This document shows positions 1 to 7,394 of a DNA stretch of 13,930 bases, in pieces (position 1 is the first letter of the stretch; each line of letters starts with the position of its first letter). The notes below the pieces were generated by a model. It saw only the letters and a program-made list of their open reading frames with translations, was not told where the DNA came from and ran no database searches. The stretch comes from CAZAGD01 sp049699975 (GTDB taxonomy: Bacteria; Desulfobacterota; SM23-61): positions 1 through 13,930 of the forward strand of contig JBNAWB010000088.1 of assembly GCA_049699975.1 (NCBI GenBank), read 5' to 3'. The position numbers and the translations under genes are program-made.

Positions 1-2
1 CC

Positions 3-55
3 CCCTCCCGCCCGGTCACATTTGGTAGCGAAATTTAAAACTGTTCGACGGTCAG
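3..55 (+). repeat. Left copy of a dispersed repeat, inverted relative to the right end of the window
   Basis: The block has a C-rich start (CCCTCCCGCC, 3-12) and a conserved part at 25-55 ending in TCGACGGTCAG (45-55). The reverse complement of 13878-13925 contains the same two blocks: the 10-base CCCTCCCGCC is identical, and the second block matches in 26 of 31 aligned columns including all 11 bases of TCGACGGTCAG. The spacer between blocks is 12 bases here and 8 in the other copy. It lies just upstream of the gsp promoter. Whether it is regulatory, REP-like or the edge of a mobile element cannot be told from two copies. Confidence 0.6.
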
Positions 56-67
56 CAAACAGGGGAG

Positions 68-95
68 TTGACTAATTTTTAAAAAATAAGATAAT
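68..95 (+). promoter_or_regulatory. Probable sigma70-type promoter of the gsp operon
   Basis: TTGACT at 68-73 matches five of six bases of the TTGACA -35 consensus. GATAAT at 90-95 matches five of six of the TATAAT -10 consensus. The spacer is 16 bases and A+T-rich. Transcription would start near position 102, giving a leader of roughly 60 bases before gspC. No other promoter of this quality was noticed inside the operon, so it could drive the whole cluster. This is a consensus match only. Confidence 0.6.
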
Positions 96-123
96 AAAAA
101 AGAACTAATTGGGGGAGCAATAA

Positions 124-162
124 ATGATTAGGCATTTTTTAGAGAAGCAAAGGTTCGTTTAA
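124..162 (+). CDS. Possible 12-codon leader ORF upstream of gspC
   Basis: ATG at 124 follows a strong Shine-Dalgarno-like GGGGGAG (111-117) at a spacing of 6 bases. It opens a 12-codon frame reading MIRHFLEKQRFV, and its TAA (160-162) directly abuts the gspC ATG at 163 in the same frame. The best ribosome-binding site of the leader therefore serves this short frame, while gspC has only a weaker AAAGG (149-153). The arrangement would allow gspC to be translated by stop-start coupling. There is no obvious attenuator hairpin and no run of a single amino acid, so a classic attenuation peptide is not indicated. It may be fortuitous. Confidence 0.35.
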   Translation: MIRHFLEKQRFV

Positions 163-1062
163 ATGGCCAATTTGCTCGCCAGGCATTTTTGGATTATTCA
201 TCTTCTTTTCATTTTAGCTGCCTCCTGGTTATCTGCCCGTTTAGTAGCTATTATTCTTCAAGATCGCTTGACCACTTTCCCTCCTCCCTTAATTACCCAG
301 GGCGCATCTAATCTTACCGAGCAGGCCATTCCCTATCAAAAATATTTTTTAGTGGTGGAAAGAAATATATTTAATCCGAGCGAAAAGGGTTTGAAGTTGC
401 TTCCCTTGGATGAAGCCCCAAAAACACCTGCCCGAGGAGGAACTGAAATTTCTCAGGCCGAACCTCTTTCTCTTTATCGATTGGTGGGTACGATTACTGG
501 CCCGGGCGTTTATTCTTATGCTATTTTCCAAGAGGGGACGAATAAGAAACAAAGGATATTTCGGCTGCACGAAAAAATCGGGGAAGGGGAAATAATAAAA
601 ATTTCTCGTGACCAAGTGGTTATAAGAACAAATGGAAAGTTAGAAACTTTAGCCATAACTGCCAAGACCGAAAAAGAACTTAGGCAGACAGGACTACCAA
701 CTGCAGGTACGCAAAAAGAAGATGTCGTCCACAGATTGTCGGCCAATCATTATTTGATTAATCGCGAAGATGTCATGGCCTCTGTGGGGAATATCAATCA
801 ATTCATGACCCAAGCGCGCTTCCGGCCTTATTTTGCCATGGGCCGCCCGGCCGGTTATATTATTTCCGAGATAGTGCCTGGCAGCCTATTTGAGAAGATC
901 GGTTTGCGCAACAATGACATCGTCAAAAAAGTTAATGGCCAGATGATCAATCAACCGGAAGAAGTTTTTCAGGCTTATGCGCAGCTCCTGAGCGATTCGC
1001 GCATAGAAATAGAAATTGAAAGAGGGGGAAGAACAGAAGTCTTTAGATATGAAATAAAATAG
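163..1062 (+). CDS. gspC: Type II secretion system inner-membrane protein GspC
   Basis: GspC bridges the inner-membrane platform to the periplasmic N domains of the secretin GspD. The 299-residue product has a short cytoplasmic N-terminus, one membrane segment (about residues 9-32), and a periplasmic homology region (about 55-165) containing the conserved NIFNP (68-72) and LVGTI motifs. A C-terminal PDZ domain (about 222-299) carries the ligand-loop-like region around GYIISEIVPGS and GLRNNDIVKKVNG. Length and domain order are normal for PDZ-type GspC; some GspC proteins carry a coiled coil instead. The ATG at 163 follows a weak AAAGG and directly abuts the stop of an upstream in-frame short ORF, so no longer N-terminus is possible without reading through TAA. 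It is the first gene of the cluster, 98 bases ahead of gspD. Confidence 0.93.
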   Translation: MANLLARHFWIIHLLFILAASWLSARLVAIILQDRLTTFPPPLITQGASNLTEQAIPYQKYFLVVERNIFNPSEKGLKLLPLDEAPKTPARGGTEISQAEPLSLYRLVGTITGPGVYSYAIFQEGTNKKQRIFRLHEKIGEGEIIKISRDQVVIRTNGKLETLAITAKTEKELRQTGLPTAGTQKEDVVHRLSANHYLINREDVMASVGNINQFMTQARFRPYFAMGRPAGYIISEIVPGSLFEKIGLRNNDIVKKVNGQMINQPEEVFQAYAQLLSDSRIEIEIERGGRTEVFRYEIK

Positions 1063-1070
1063 AAAGTTTC

Positions 1071-1093
1071 GTGAGGCGTAAGGAGTAAGGCGG
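1071..1093 (-). repeat. Degenerate heptamer repeat in the gspC-gspD gap
   Basis: Read on the minus strand this stretch is about three 7-base units (CGCCTTA, CTCCTTA, CGCCTCA). The same family is tandemly repeated on the plus strand at 13707-13737. The rest of the 98-base gap holds a possible weak hairpin (CGGAAG 1091-1096 with CTTCCG 1116-1121) and the G-run ribosome-binding site of gspD (1146-1151). Confidence 0.5.
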
Positions 1094-1160
1094 AAGGGGA
1101 TTTTCTCTCTCGCGTCTTCCGGTAAAGAGCCTTTCGATTTTAATTGGGGGGTAAACCCTT

Positions 1161-3185
1161 ATGAGATATAAAAAGACATCTTTATTTTTAATCTTAATTT
1201 TATTATTAAACGGCCTAATCCTTTCCCTGACCGGAGGGCCAAGGGCGCAAGGTGAAGAGAAAAAGCAATCTGAGGTTAAAATACCCAAAAAACCTTTGCC
1301 CGAGGATGCCCTAATCACCATGGATTTTCAGGATGTAGATTTAAATTTAGTAATTAAGTTTATAGGCGAACTGACGGGCAAAAATTTTTTAGTAAGCGAC
1401 CAGGTAAAGGGCAAAGTTACCATCATTTCTCCTAAGAAAATAACCGTAAAAGAAGCTTACAAAGTCTTCGAATCAGTCTTGGAAATGAACGGTTATACGG
1501 CTGTAGAAGGACCAGATGTCATTAAAATTATCCCTTCCGGGGTAGCGCGGCAAACAGGTTTGGAAATTTACGAAGGGAAGGAGCCAAAGGCAGTAAAAAT
1601 CGAAGATAAGATGATAACGCAAGTTATTCCTTTGGAAAATGCTTCCAGCGAAGAAGTGCGGAACATTTTTGCTCCCCTTATCTCCAAAGATGGCATGATT
1701 GTTTCGTATAAACCTACTAATCATCTAATCGTTACGGAGCGCGCTTCTAATATTCACCGCTTGTTGAAGATAATTGAGCAGATAGATGTGCGGATCGTGG
1801 AAGAGAAAATTTCTGTTTTCCCTCTGGAATTTGCTTCAGCCAAATCGATGGCGGAAAAAATAACGCAAGTTATTACTCCGGAGGTCCGGCCACCTACGCC
1901 CACCAGGACGCCCACGGTACCGATGCCGGCACAGCGGATAGTTAAAGTTATTCCTGATGAACGGACCAATAGCCTGATTGTTTTAGCCAATGACCAGGAT
2001 ACTAAGGCGATAAAGAAGATAATTTCTAACTTAGATCGAGAAGCTCCGCGCGGAAAGAGCCAACTACATGTGCGTTATTTGGAGCATGCGCGAGCTGAAG
2101 AGATGGCTAAAGTTTTGAATACGATTATAACCGGCAAAGCTAAATTACCCCCTAAACCTGGTCAGCCTGCTGCTCCAGCCGTGGAAGAAGTTTCGATTAC
2201 GGCCGATAAAGCTACCAACTCTTTGGTCATCACGGCTTCTCCTCAAGAATTCCGAGAGATAGAAGAAGTTATTCAAAAGTTAGATACCATGCGCTCGCAG
2301 GTTTTGGTAGAAGCCCTCATTGCTGAAGTGTCTATGGAAAAAGCATTGCAGATTGGTGTTGATTGGCGGCTCATGGATCAGCCAGTAGAAGGGCAAGTGC
2401 GCGGCTACGGGGGAACAGATTTTGGCCTTATTACCGGCGTGCAAACAGGTACTTTGACGGATCCTGGCTTAATAATGGGTATTACGAAAGGATACATTAC
2501 TGTGGGTGGGCAGCAGTACCCTAATTTAGGCGCTCTGATTAGGGCTTTCCAAAAAGACACGGATGTTAATGTCTTATCCACTCCCCACTTAATAACTATG
2601 GATAATGAGAAGGCCAAAATAATCGTCGCCGATAATGTGCCCATCTTAAAAACAGATTTGACAACTCCTTTGGCGGCCACCACTCCCACGGCAGCCTACG
2701 TAGCCGTCTCGCGGACTTATGAATATAAAGACGTAGGGATTCAATTAGAGATCACCCCCCAAATCAGTAAAGGTAATATGGTGCGTCTGGAAATAGCCAC
2801 GGAAGTAAGCAATATTATTGCTACTGATCCTACCAACCCGGGCTTTGTGAAGACCAGAAAAAGACAGGCTAATACGACAGTGGTGGTAGAAAATGGGCAG
2901 ACTATGGTTATTGGGGGATTGATACGTGACGATCGGTCCGACGAAACCAAAAAGGTTCCTTGTGTGGGCAATCTGCCTGTTTTGGGATGGCTCTTTAAAA
3001 CTTATGGTGGCTCGAAGAGTAAAACGAATTTGTTAGTTTTCATTACGCCTCATATTATTCGGACCGCAGAGGACATGGAAAAAGCGACGGCTAAAAAGAA
3101 GCAGGAGGCCGAGGAAAACTTAAAGAAGCTCAAGAAAGAAAGGGAAAAAGAAGTCCAAGATACTTTAGATATGTTGGTAAAGTAA
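1161..3185 (+). CDS. gspD: Type II secretion system secretin GspD
   Basis: GspD is the multimeric outer-membrane channel through which folded exoproteins leave the periplasm. The 674-residue product starts with a signal peptide (hydrophobic core about 7-25). Next come the N0 domain (about 50-126), N1 (150-209), N2 (215-292) and N3 (300-375); N2 and N3 each contain a proline-rich loop (about 241-257 and 328-341). The secretin barrel domain (about 378-635) includes the conserved VLVEALIAEV, NVLSTPHLITMDNEKA, VGIQLEITPQI and VPCVGNLPVLGWLFK motifs, the last being the secretin signature. The tail (640-674) is a charged, probably coiled-coil helix rather than a recognisable pilotin-binding S domain, so assembly may not use a standard GspS-type pilotin. 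ATG 1161 follows a six-G run (1146-1151). Confidence 0.96.
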   Translation: MRYKKTSLFLILILLLNGLILSLTGGPRAQGEEKKQSEVKIPKKPLPEDALITMDFQDVDLNLVIKFIGELTGKNFLVSDQVKGKVTIISPKKITVKEAYKVFESVLEMNGYTAVEGPDVIKIIPSGVARQTGLEIYEGKEPKAVKIEDKMITQVIPLENASSEEVRNIFAPLISKDGMIVSYKPTNHLIVTERASNIHRLLKIIEQIDVRIVEEKISVFPLEFASAKSMAEKITQVITPEVRPPTPTRTPTVPMPAQRIVKVIPDERTNSLIVLANDQDTKAIKKIISNLDREAPRGKSQLHVRYLEHARAEEMAKVLNTIITGKAKLPPKPGQPAAPAVEEVSITADKATNSLVITASPQEFREIEEVIQKLDTMRSQVLVEALIAEVSMEKALQIGVDWRLMDQPVEGQVRGYGGTDFGLITGVQTGTLTDPGLIMGITKGYITVGGQQYPNLGALIRAFQKDTDVNVLSTPHLITMDNEKAKIIVADNVPILKTDLTTPLAATTPTAAYVAVSRTYEYKDVGIQLEITPQISKGNMVRLEIATEVSNIIATDPTNPGFVKTRKRQANTTVVVENGQTMVIGGLIRDDRSDETKKVPCVGNLPVLGWLFKTYGGSKSKTNLLVFITPHIIRTAEDMEKATAKKKQEAEENLKKLKKEREKEVQDTLDMLVK

Positions 3186-3206
3186 ATACTTTTTAACCCC
3201 CTTCTC

Positions 3207-3229
3207 GTCCCCCTTAAATTAAGGGGGAC
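3207..3229. repeat. Palindromic element, left of the endonuclease remnant
   Basis: This is a perfect 11-base inverted repeat around a single central A, with core CCCCCTTAAATTAAGGGGG. An outer imperfect stem extends it (CTTCTC 3201-3206 with GAGAAG 3233-3238, offset by three bases). The same core recurs at 3579-3599, on the other side of the broken endonuclease gene. No T-run follows, so it is not a typical intrinsic terminator. Confidence 0.75.
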
Positions 3230-3248
3230 TCGGAGAAGCTAAAATAAT

Positions 3249-3544
3249 ATGAGATTCCTGCGGAATGATCCTACGTTAAAAGAAACCAGGCGGAATTTAA
3301 GGCGCAACCAAACAGAAGCAGAAAAAAACTTTGGAAATATTTGCGTAATAAACAATTACATGGTTTGAAATTTTTTCGGCAGTATAGCATTGGTCTTTAT
3401 ATTTTGGATTTTTATTGCCCCCTGCTAAAAATCGCGGTGGAATTAGACGGTGAAGTTTTGGGCTATGCGGATGACGTTCTTTCTGCACTAAAGCAAAAGG
3501 TGGCTTTTATTAAAGCGCGGCGGGAGAAAACTGATCTTGATTAA
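3249..3544 (+). pseudogene. Broken DUF559 (Vsr/restriction-endonuclease-like) gene
   Basis: The reading starts at ATG 3249 (MRFLRNDPTLKETRRNLRRN, then QTEAEK). It shifts frame in the A-run 3322-3328, where seven A are present and eight would keep the frame. It then continues as LWKYLRNKQLHGLKFFRQYS, followed by IGLYILDFYCPLLKIAVELDG. These are hallmarks of DUF559 proteins, small endonuclease-fold proteins related to very-short-patch-repair nucleases. After VELDG (about 3451) the sequence jumps to EVLGYADDVLSALKQKV, which resembles the family's C-terminal helix. Roughly 35 residues, including the usual histidine-containing segment and following strand, appear to be missing. Two independent lesions make it non-functional. 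It is flanked by two copies of a CCCCCTTAAATTAAGGGGG palindrome and interrupts the gspD-gspE junction. The frameshift alone could be a sequencing error; the internal deletion is harder to explain that way. Confidence 0.8.
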
Positions 3545-3578
3545 ATTTCATTGCTAATTGCCAAGATTGAATTACTTT

Positions 3579-3599
3579 CCCCCCTTAAATTAAGGGGGG
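3579..3599. repeat. Palindromic element, right of the endonuclease remnant
   Basis: Ten-base arms (CCCCCCTTAA / TTAAGGGGGG) flank a central A. The core is identical to the left copy at 3207-3229. It ends in a G-rich tract (3594-3607) that contains GGAGGGGGG about 16 bases before the gspE ATG, too far for a normal ribosome-binding site. Confidence 0.75.
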
Positions 3600-3623
3600 G
3601 AGGGGGGTTATTATTTAAAATAA

Positions 3624-5315
3624 ATGTTAGACCATATTATTTCCGAGATAATTCTGGAGAAAAAAAGAATGTCCCCAGAATCCCTGGCGGCTTTGCATGC
3701 TGGGCCAAAGGGAAAATCCTTAAGCAGTCTTTTAGTAGAAAAAGGGGTGATCACCGAAGAAGAGCTTTATGAAAGTTTGAGCTTAAGGATGAAGGTTCCT
3801 TATGTGCCTAATTTACGCGAAGAAATAGTCGACCCTAAGTTGATTTCCCGGGTACCCATTTCTTTTTCGAAAAAGAATAAAATTATTCCTTTAAAAATGG
3901 AGAATGGGGTTTTAACCGTAGCCACCGCAGACCCCTTTAATTACGAGGCGTTGGATGACCTGCGCGTAATTCTGGGCTGTCGGGCAGTGGAGACCATATT
4001 CAGTAGTGAACGAGAGGTCATAAAAGCCATTAATCGGTTTTACGAGCAGAGCGCTGATTCTCCGGAGGAGATGATCCAATCCCTCGATGCCGAAAGTAGC
4101 GATAAGATTCTCCATGAAATAGAAGAGACGGCTGATATTCTGGAGGCAGATGAAGAAGCGCCTGTAATCAAACTGGTAAATTTAATTCTTTTCCAGGCAG
4201 TTAAAGAAAGGGCCAGTGATATCCATATTGAGCCCTTTGCCCGAGAATTGAAAGTGCGCTACCGCATAGACGGAGTGCTTTATCATCGCTTTGATCCGCC
4301 TAAAAGATTACAGTCCGCTATAGTGTCGCGGTTGAAAGTAATGGCCAAATTAGATATTGCGGAAAAACGTTTACCTCAAGATGGGCGTATTCCTATAAAA
4401 ATTGCTGATAAAGAGATTGATATTCGGGTTTCTATTATTCCCACGAATTTCGGAGAAAGAGTAGTTTTGCGCCTTTTAGACAAAAGTAACCTTCTTTTGG
4501 GATTAGAGGAAATTGGACTGGCGCCTGACCAATTGCGCACTATGGACGAGTTAATCCATCGTCCTCATGGAATGATCTTAGTTACTGGTCCAACTGGGAG
4601 CGGAAAAACCACTACGCTTTATGCTGCTTTAAGCCGAATTAATTCGCCAGACAAAAACATTATTACCATCGAAGATCCGGTGGAGTATCAATTATCTGGG
4701 ATTGGCCAGATGCAGGTCAACCCCAAAATAGGCTTAACTTTTGCCCAAGGCCTACGCTCGGTTTTGCGCCATGATCCAGACGTAATTTTAGTGGGCGAAA
4801 TAAGAGATGCGGAAACAGCAGAGATCGCTATTCAGGCGGCCTTAACCGGCCACTTAGTTTTCAGCACCCTCCATACTAATGATGCCGCCAGCGCGGCCAC
4901 CAGGTTAGTGGACATGGGGGTGGAGCCCTTTTTGGTAGCCTCCGTAATAAGGGCCATCATCGCCCAAAGATTAATTAGGGTGATTTGTCCAGATTGCCGG
5001 GAAAGATACACTCCCGAACCAGAAGTATTGACGGAGATTGGTTTGGAGGTTACGCAATTACCCAATGGGCAACTTTATTACGGAAAAGGTTGTCCAGCTT
5101 GCTCGTATACTGGCTTCCGCGGGCGAACAGGTATTTATGAGATATTAAACATATCGGACCCCATTCGTCAATTGATTATGCGCAAAGCTGATTCCGGAAC
5201 GATAGCTAAACAAGCTATGGAAGAAGGGATGCGCACTTTGCGCGCCGATGGCCTGCGCAAAGTTATGGGCGGCCTAACCACTATTGATGAAGTGCTGCGC
5301 GCTACCCAAGAATAA
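3624..5315 (+). CDS. gspE: Type II secretion system ATPase GspE
   Basis: GspE is the cytoplasmic hexameric ATPase that powers pseudopilus growth through GspL and GspF. The 563-residue product has an N-terminal MshEN/GspE-N domain (about 1-150; motif SLLVEKGVITEEELYESL) followed by the N2 and RecA-like ATPase domains. Visible motifs are Walker A GPTGSGKTT (from residue 322), the Asp box IITIEDPVEYQL, Walker B ILVGEIRD with Glu392, and the His box LTGHLVFSTLHTNDA. A tetracysteine zinc site is complete (C455, C458, C490, C493). All catalytic elements are intact and the length is usual. The ATG at 3624 gives the complete N-terminal domain; the next in-frame ATG (3669) would clip its first helix. 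No well-placed ribosome-binding site is visible, perhaps because repeat insertion remodelled the upstream gap. Confidence 0.96.
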   Translation: MLDHIISEIILEKKRMSPESLAALHAGPKGKSLSSLLVEKGVITEEELYESLSLRMKVPYVPNLREEIVDPKLISRVPISFSKKNKIIPLKMENGVLTVATADPFNYEALDDLRVILGCRAVETIFSSEREVIKAINRFYEQSADSPEEMIQSLDAESSDKILHEIEETADILEADEEAPVIKLVNLILFQAVKERASDIHIEPFARELKVRYRIDGVLYHRFDPPKRLQSAIVSRLKVMAKLDIAEKRLPQDGRIPIKIADKEIDIRVSIIPTNFGERVVLRLLDKSNLLLGLEEIGLAPDQLRTMDELIHRPHGMILVTGPTGSGKTTTLYAALSRINSPDKNIITIEDPVEYQLSGIGQMQVNPKIGLTFAQGLRSVLRHDPDVILVGEIRDAETAEIAIQAALTGHLVFSTLHTNDAASAATRLVDMGVEPFLVASVIRAIIAQRLIRVICPDCRERYTPEPEVLTEIGLEVTQLPNGQLYYGKGCPACSYTGFRGRTGIYEILNISDPIRQLIMRKADSGTIAKQAMEEGMRTLRADGLRKVMGGLTTIDEVLRATQE

Positions 5316-5705
5316 GAACTTACCAGGAGCTCGCGGAGAAGGCAAAGAAAATTTAGATCTTTTTCCAGGGGGCCAATATTTTTTATTACATGGTTTGTTT
5401 TTTATCAGCGTTCATCTGTATTACATACTTGTAAGCTCTTTAAATTTTGTTAAGCAACTCCTAGTCTGCTTTGCTAAAAGTAAGAAAGTATATGCCAGAT
5501 TAATTTATCATTTGACCTGGATGGCCGTCCATGGGTGATTAAGGATAAAACGTAGGGCAAGCCTTTAGGGCTTTTCGAAAATGCGGCAAGGGATGAACCC
5601 TTGCCCTACAGTTTCCATTCTCCACTTGGCAGAAGGGGATGGGGGGATTAAATACTTTGGTTGCGGCTCTGCCGCGCTGCTTAAATCTGCGTCCCAAATA
5701 ATAAT
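5316..5705. other. gspE-gspF intergenic region made largely of repeat fragments
   Basis: I see no convincing gene in this 390-base gap; the open frames are short and lack family motifs. It holds a possible remnant of the CTGCGTTCATCTGCG-type repeat (5404-5418), a GTAGGGCAAG inverted repeat (5552-5609) and a GC-rich hairpin with GCGGC/GCCGC arms (5663-5667 and 5671-5675). A fragment AAATCTGCGTCC (5683-5694) again resembles the repeat downstream of gspN. No clear ribosome-binding site precedes gspF. Confidence 0.6.
5552..5609. repeat. Inverted repeat with inner hairpin between gspE and gspF
   Basis: The outer arms GTAGGGCAAG (5552-5561) and CTTGCCCTAC (5600-5609) are perfectly complementary over 10 bases. 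Inside the right half is a perfect alternative 8-base stem, GGCAAGGG (5585-5592) and CCCTTGCC (5598-5605), with a 5-base loop. The two structures share the right arm and are mutually exclusive. The layout resembles small dispersed palindromic elements. It has no terminal T-run, so terminator function is doubtful. Confidence 0.65.
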
Positions 5706-6929
5706 ATGCCGATCTTCGAATACGAAGCTTTAAATAGCTCAGGAAAATTAGTTCGGGGCATGGTCGATGCCGAGAGCGCCCGCGCCGCGCGGGCCAAGCT
5801 GCGAGGGCGCGGGATTTATCCTACGCAGATTAAAGAGGAATCGGAGCCGGAGAGTTCGGCTGGGCGGCGAAGTCCCTTTTCATTATTTTTCAGAAGAGTG
5901 AAAGCCCGCGATTTAGTGTTAGCTTTTCGGCAGTTAGCCACCCTGGCCGAAGCAGGTATTCCTTTACCTTCAGCCTTGACCGCTTTGGTGGAACAATTGC
6001 ATAATCCGCTGCTCAAAAAAATTTTCACTCAGGTTCGGGAACGCGTGCGGGAGGGAAATAGTTTGGCCGACGCCCTGGCTTTGCATCCGCAAATATTTCC
6101 TCGCCTTTTTATTGGTTTGGTAAAAGCCGGAGAAGCGAGTGGTGCTTTGCCCTTGTCTCTGGCCCGCTGGGCAGATTTTAGTGAACAACAAGTTGATTTG
6201 CAAGAGAGAATTCGGGCCGCCCTGACTTATCCTATTTTCATGTTTATTATTGGGTTAGGTGTTTTATTTTTTCTATTGACTTTTGTCATTCCTCCAGTCA
6301 CCAAAATTTTTGCAGACCTCGGCCAATCTCTTCCTTTACCAACAATAATTTTAATATCCGTAAGTAATTTTTTCAGCCGTTATTGGTGGCTCGCCCTCTT
6401 AGGAGTAGTCTTCTTATTTTTACTGGTCAATAGATACATGCAAAGCGAAGCTGGAATTTTGTTCCGTGATCGCTGGAAACTTAAATTGCCTCTTATTGGC
6501 GACCTGCATCGGCAATTAGTGATCTCCCGGTGGGCCCGGACAATGAGTACTTTGCTCCAGGGCGGCTTACCTTTAATTGCTGCTCTGCAAATTTCCCAGG
6601 AAGTTGTGGGCAACATCCTTTTTCGCAAGGCCCTAACCCAAACAGAGGAAAGAGTAAGAGAAGGAGAAGAGCTGTCATTTGCTTTGCAAGAGAGTGGTCT
6701 CTTCCCGGCCCTGGTTTTGGAAATGGTGGCCGTGGGGGAAAAGAGTGGCTCCCTGGAAAAAATGTTAGAAAAGGTTGCTGCCCATTTGGAGCGGGAAACG
6801 GAAGTAGAAATTAGGAGACGCATGTCCTTACTGGAGCCGATTATGATTTTGATCATGGGCGTAGGCGTGGGTTTTGTGGCCCTTTCTGTTCTGCTGCCCA
6901 TTTTCGAGATGAGCCAAGCAATTCGCTAA
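5706..6929 (+). CDS. gspF: Type II secretion system inner-membrane platform protein GspF
   Basis: GspF is the polytopic core of the inner-membrane platform that couples the GspE motor to pseudopilin insertion. The 407-residue product opens with the canonical MPIFEYEALNSSGK and contains two GSPII_F repeats (about 69-192 and 272-393) with the typical FRQLATLAEAGIPL and WARTMSTLLQGGLPL helices. Three membrane segments are seen near 174-200, 226-242 and 377-399. Length and order are normal. The ATG at 5706 is fixed by the canonical N-terminus although no Shine-Dalgarno sequence precedes it; the upstream gap is repeat debris. It ends 15 bases before the preferred gspG start and begins the compact F-M block. 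Confidence 0.96.
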   Translation: MPIFEYEALNSSGKLVRGMVDAESARAARAKLRGRGIYPTQIKEESEPESSAGRRSPFSLFFRRVKARDLVLAFRQLATLAEAGIPLPSALTALVEQLHNPLLKKIFTQVRERVREGNSLADALALHPQIFPRLFIGLVKAGEASGALPLSLARWADFSEQQVDLQERIRAALTYPIFMFIIGLGVLFFLLTFVIPPVTKIFADLGQSLPLPTIILISVSNFFSRYWWLALLGVVFLFLLVNRYMQSEAGILFRDRWKLKLPLIGDLHRQLVISRWARTMSTLLQGGLPLIAALQISQEVVGNILFRKALTQTEERVREGEELSFALQESGLFPALVLEMVAVGEKSGSLEKMLEKVAAHLERETEVEIRRRMSLLEPIMILIMGVGVGFVALSVLLPIFEMSQAIR

Positions 6930-6944
6930 GAAATGGGGGTTAAG

Positions 6945-7394
6945 ATGATTAGAAATAGAATTAAAGCAAATTTGGCCTGTCCGCAGGGGTTTACTTTAAT
7001 TGAACTGCTGGTGGTAATAATAATCCTGGGTATCTTAGCGGGCTTAGTGCTTCCCCGATTTATGGGCCGCACCGAAGAAGCCAAAAGAACGAAAGCAAAA
7101 TTGCAGATTGAAAACTTAGAAGCAGCCTTGAAATTATATAAATTGGACAACGGCATTTATCCGACAACCGAGCAAGGCTTGGAAGCTTTGGTCAGAAAGC
7201 CCACTACAGGTCCCATACCGCGGAACTGGCGGGAAGGTGGTTACCTGGAAAAAGGAGAAGTTCCTTTGGACCCCTGGGGCCGACCCTATGTTTACCTATC
7301 GCCTGGGATCAAGAATAAAGATTTCGATCTGAAGTCTCTGGGAGCTGATGGAGAAGAAGGTGGGGAAGGAGAAAATCAAGATATCGAAAGATAG
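6945..7394 (+). CDS. gspG: Major pseudopilin GspG
   Basis: GspG forms the shaft of the periplasmic pseudopilus that pushes substrate through GspD. A short basic leader ends in glycine before the prepilin peptidase site G^FTLIELLVV, with the conserved glutamate at +5 of the mature protein, followed by the hydrophobic N-terminal helix. The globular part has the hallmark GspG motifs: YPTTEQGLEAL, PLDPWGRPYVY, SPG, FDLKSLGADG and EEGGEGENQDI, which provide the calcium site. I prefer ATG 6945 (149 residues, 15-residue leader) because GGGGG at 6935-6939 is correctly spaced. An in-frame ATG at 6933 would give 153 residues but lacks a good ribosome-binding site. The last 47 bases also encode the start of gspH in another frame. 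Confidence 0.96.
   Translation: MIRNRIKANLACPQGFTLIELLVVIIILGILAGLVLPRFMGRTEEAKRTKAKLQIENLEAALKLYKLDNGIYPTTEQGLEALVRKPTTGPIPRNWREGGYLEKGEVPLDPWGRPYVYLSPGIKNKDFDLKSLGADGEEGGEGENQDIER

Noticed and set aside
3207..3229. Intrinsic terminator after gspD
   Set aside because: The palindrome has no following T-run, has an A+T centre, and recurs at 3579 as a repeat, so it is better explained as an element end.
3551..3772. 73-residue frame overlapping the start of gspE
   Set aside because: It is out of frame with gspE and translates the G-rich palindrome.
5284..5538. 84-residue open frame spanning the end of gspE and the following gap
   Set aside because: It starts inside gspE in another frame, shows no family motif and has no ribosome-binding site.
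5480..5555. Possible transposase fragment in the gspE-gspF gap (short LIYHLTW and FDLDGRPWVIK readings)
   Set aside because: The frames are only about 20 residues, lie in different phases, and do not extend to any recognisable domain.
6380..6901. 173-residue minus-strand open frame inside gspF
   Set aside because: It is fully antisense to the strongly supported gspF and reads as a serine/arginine-rich shadow of it.
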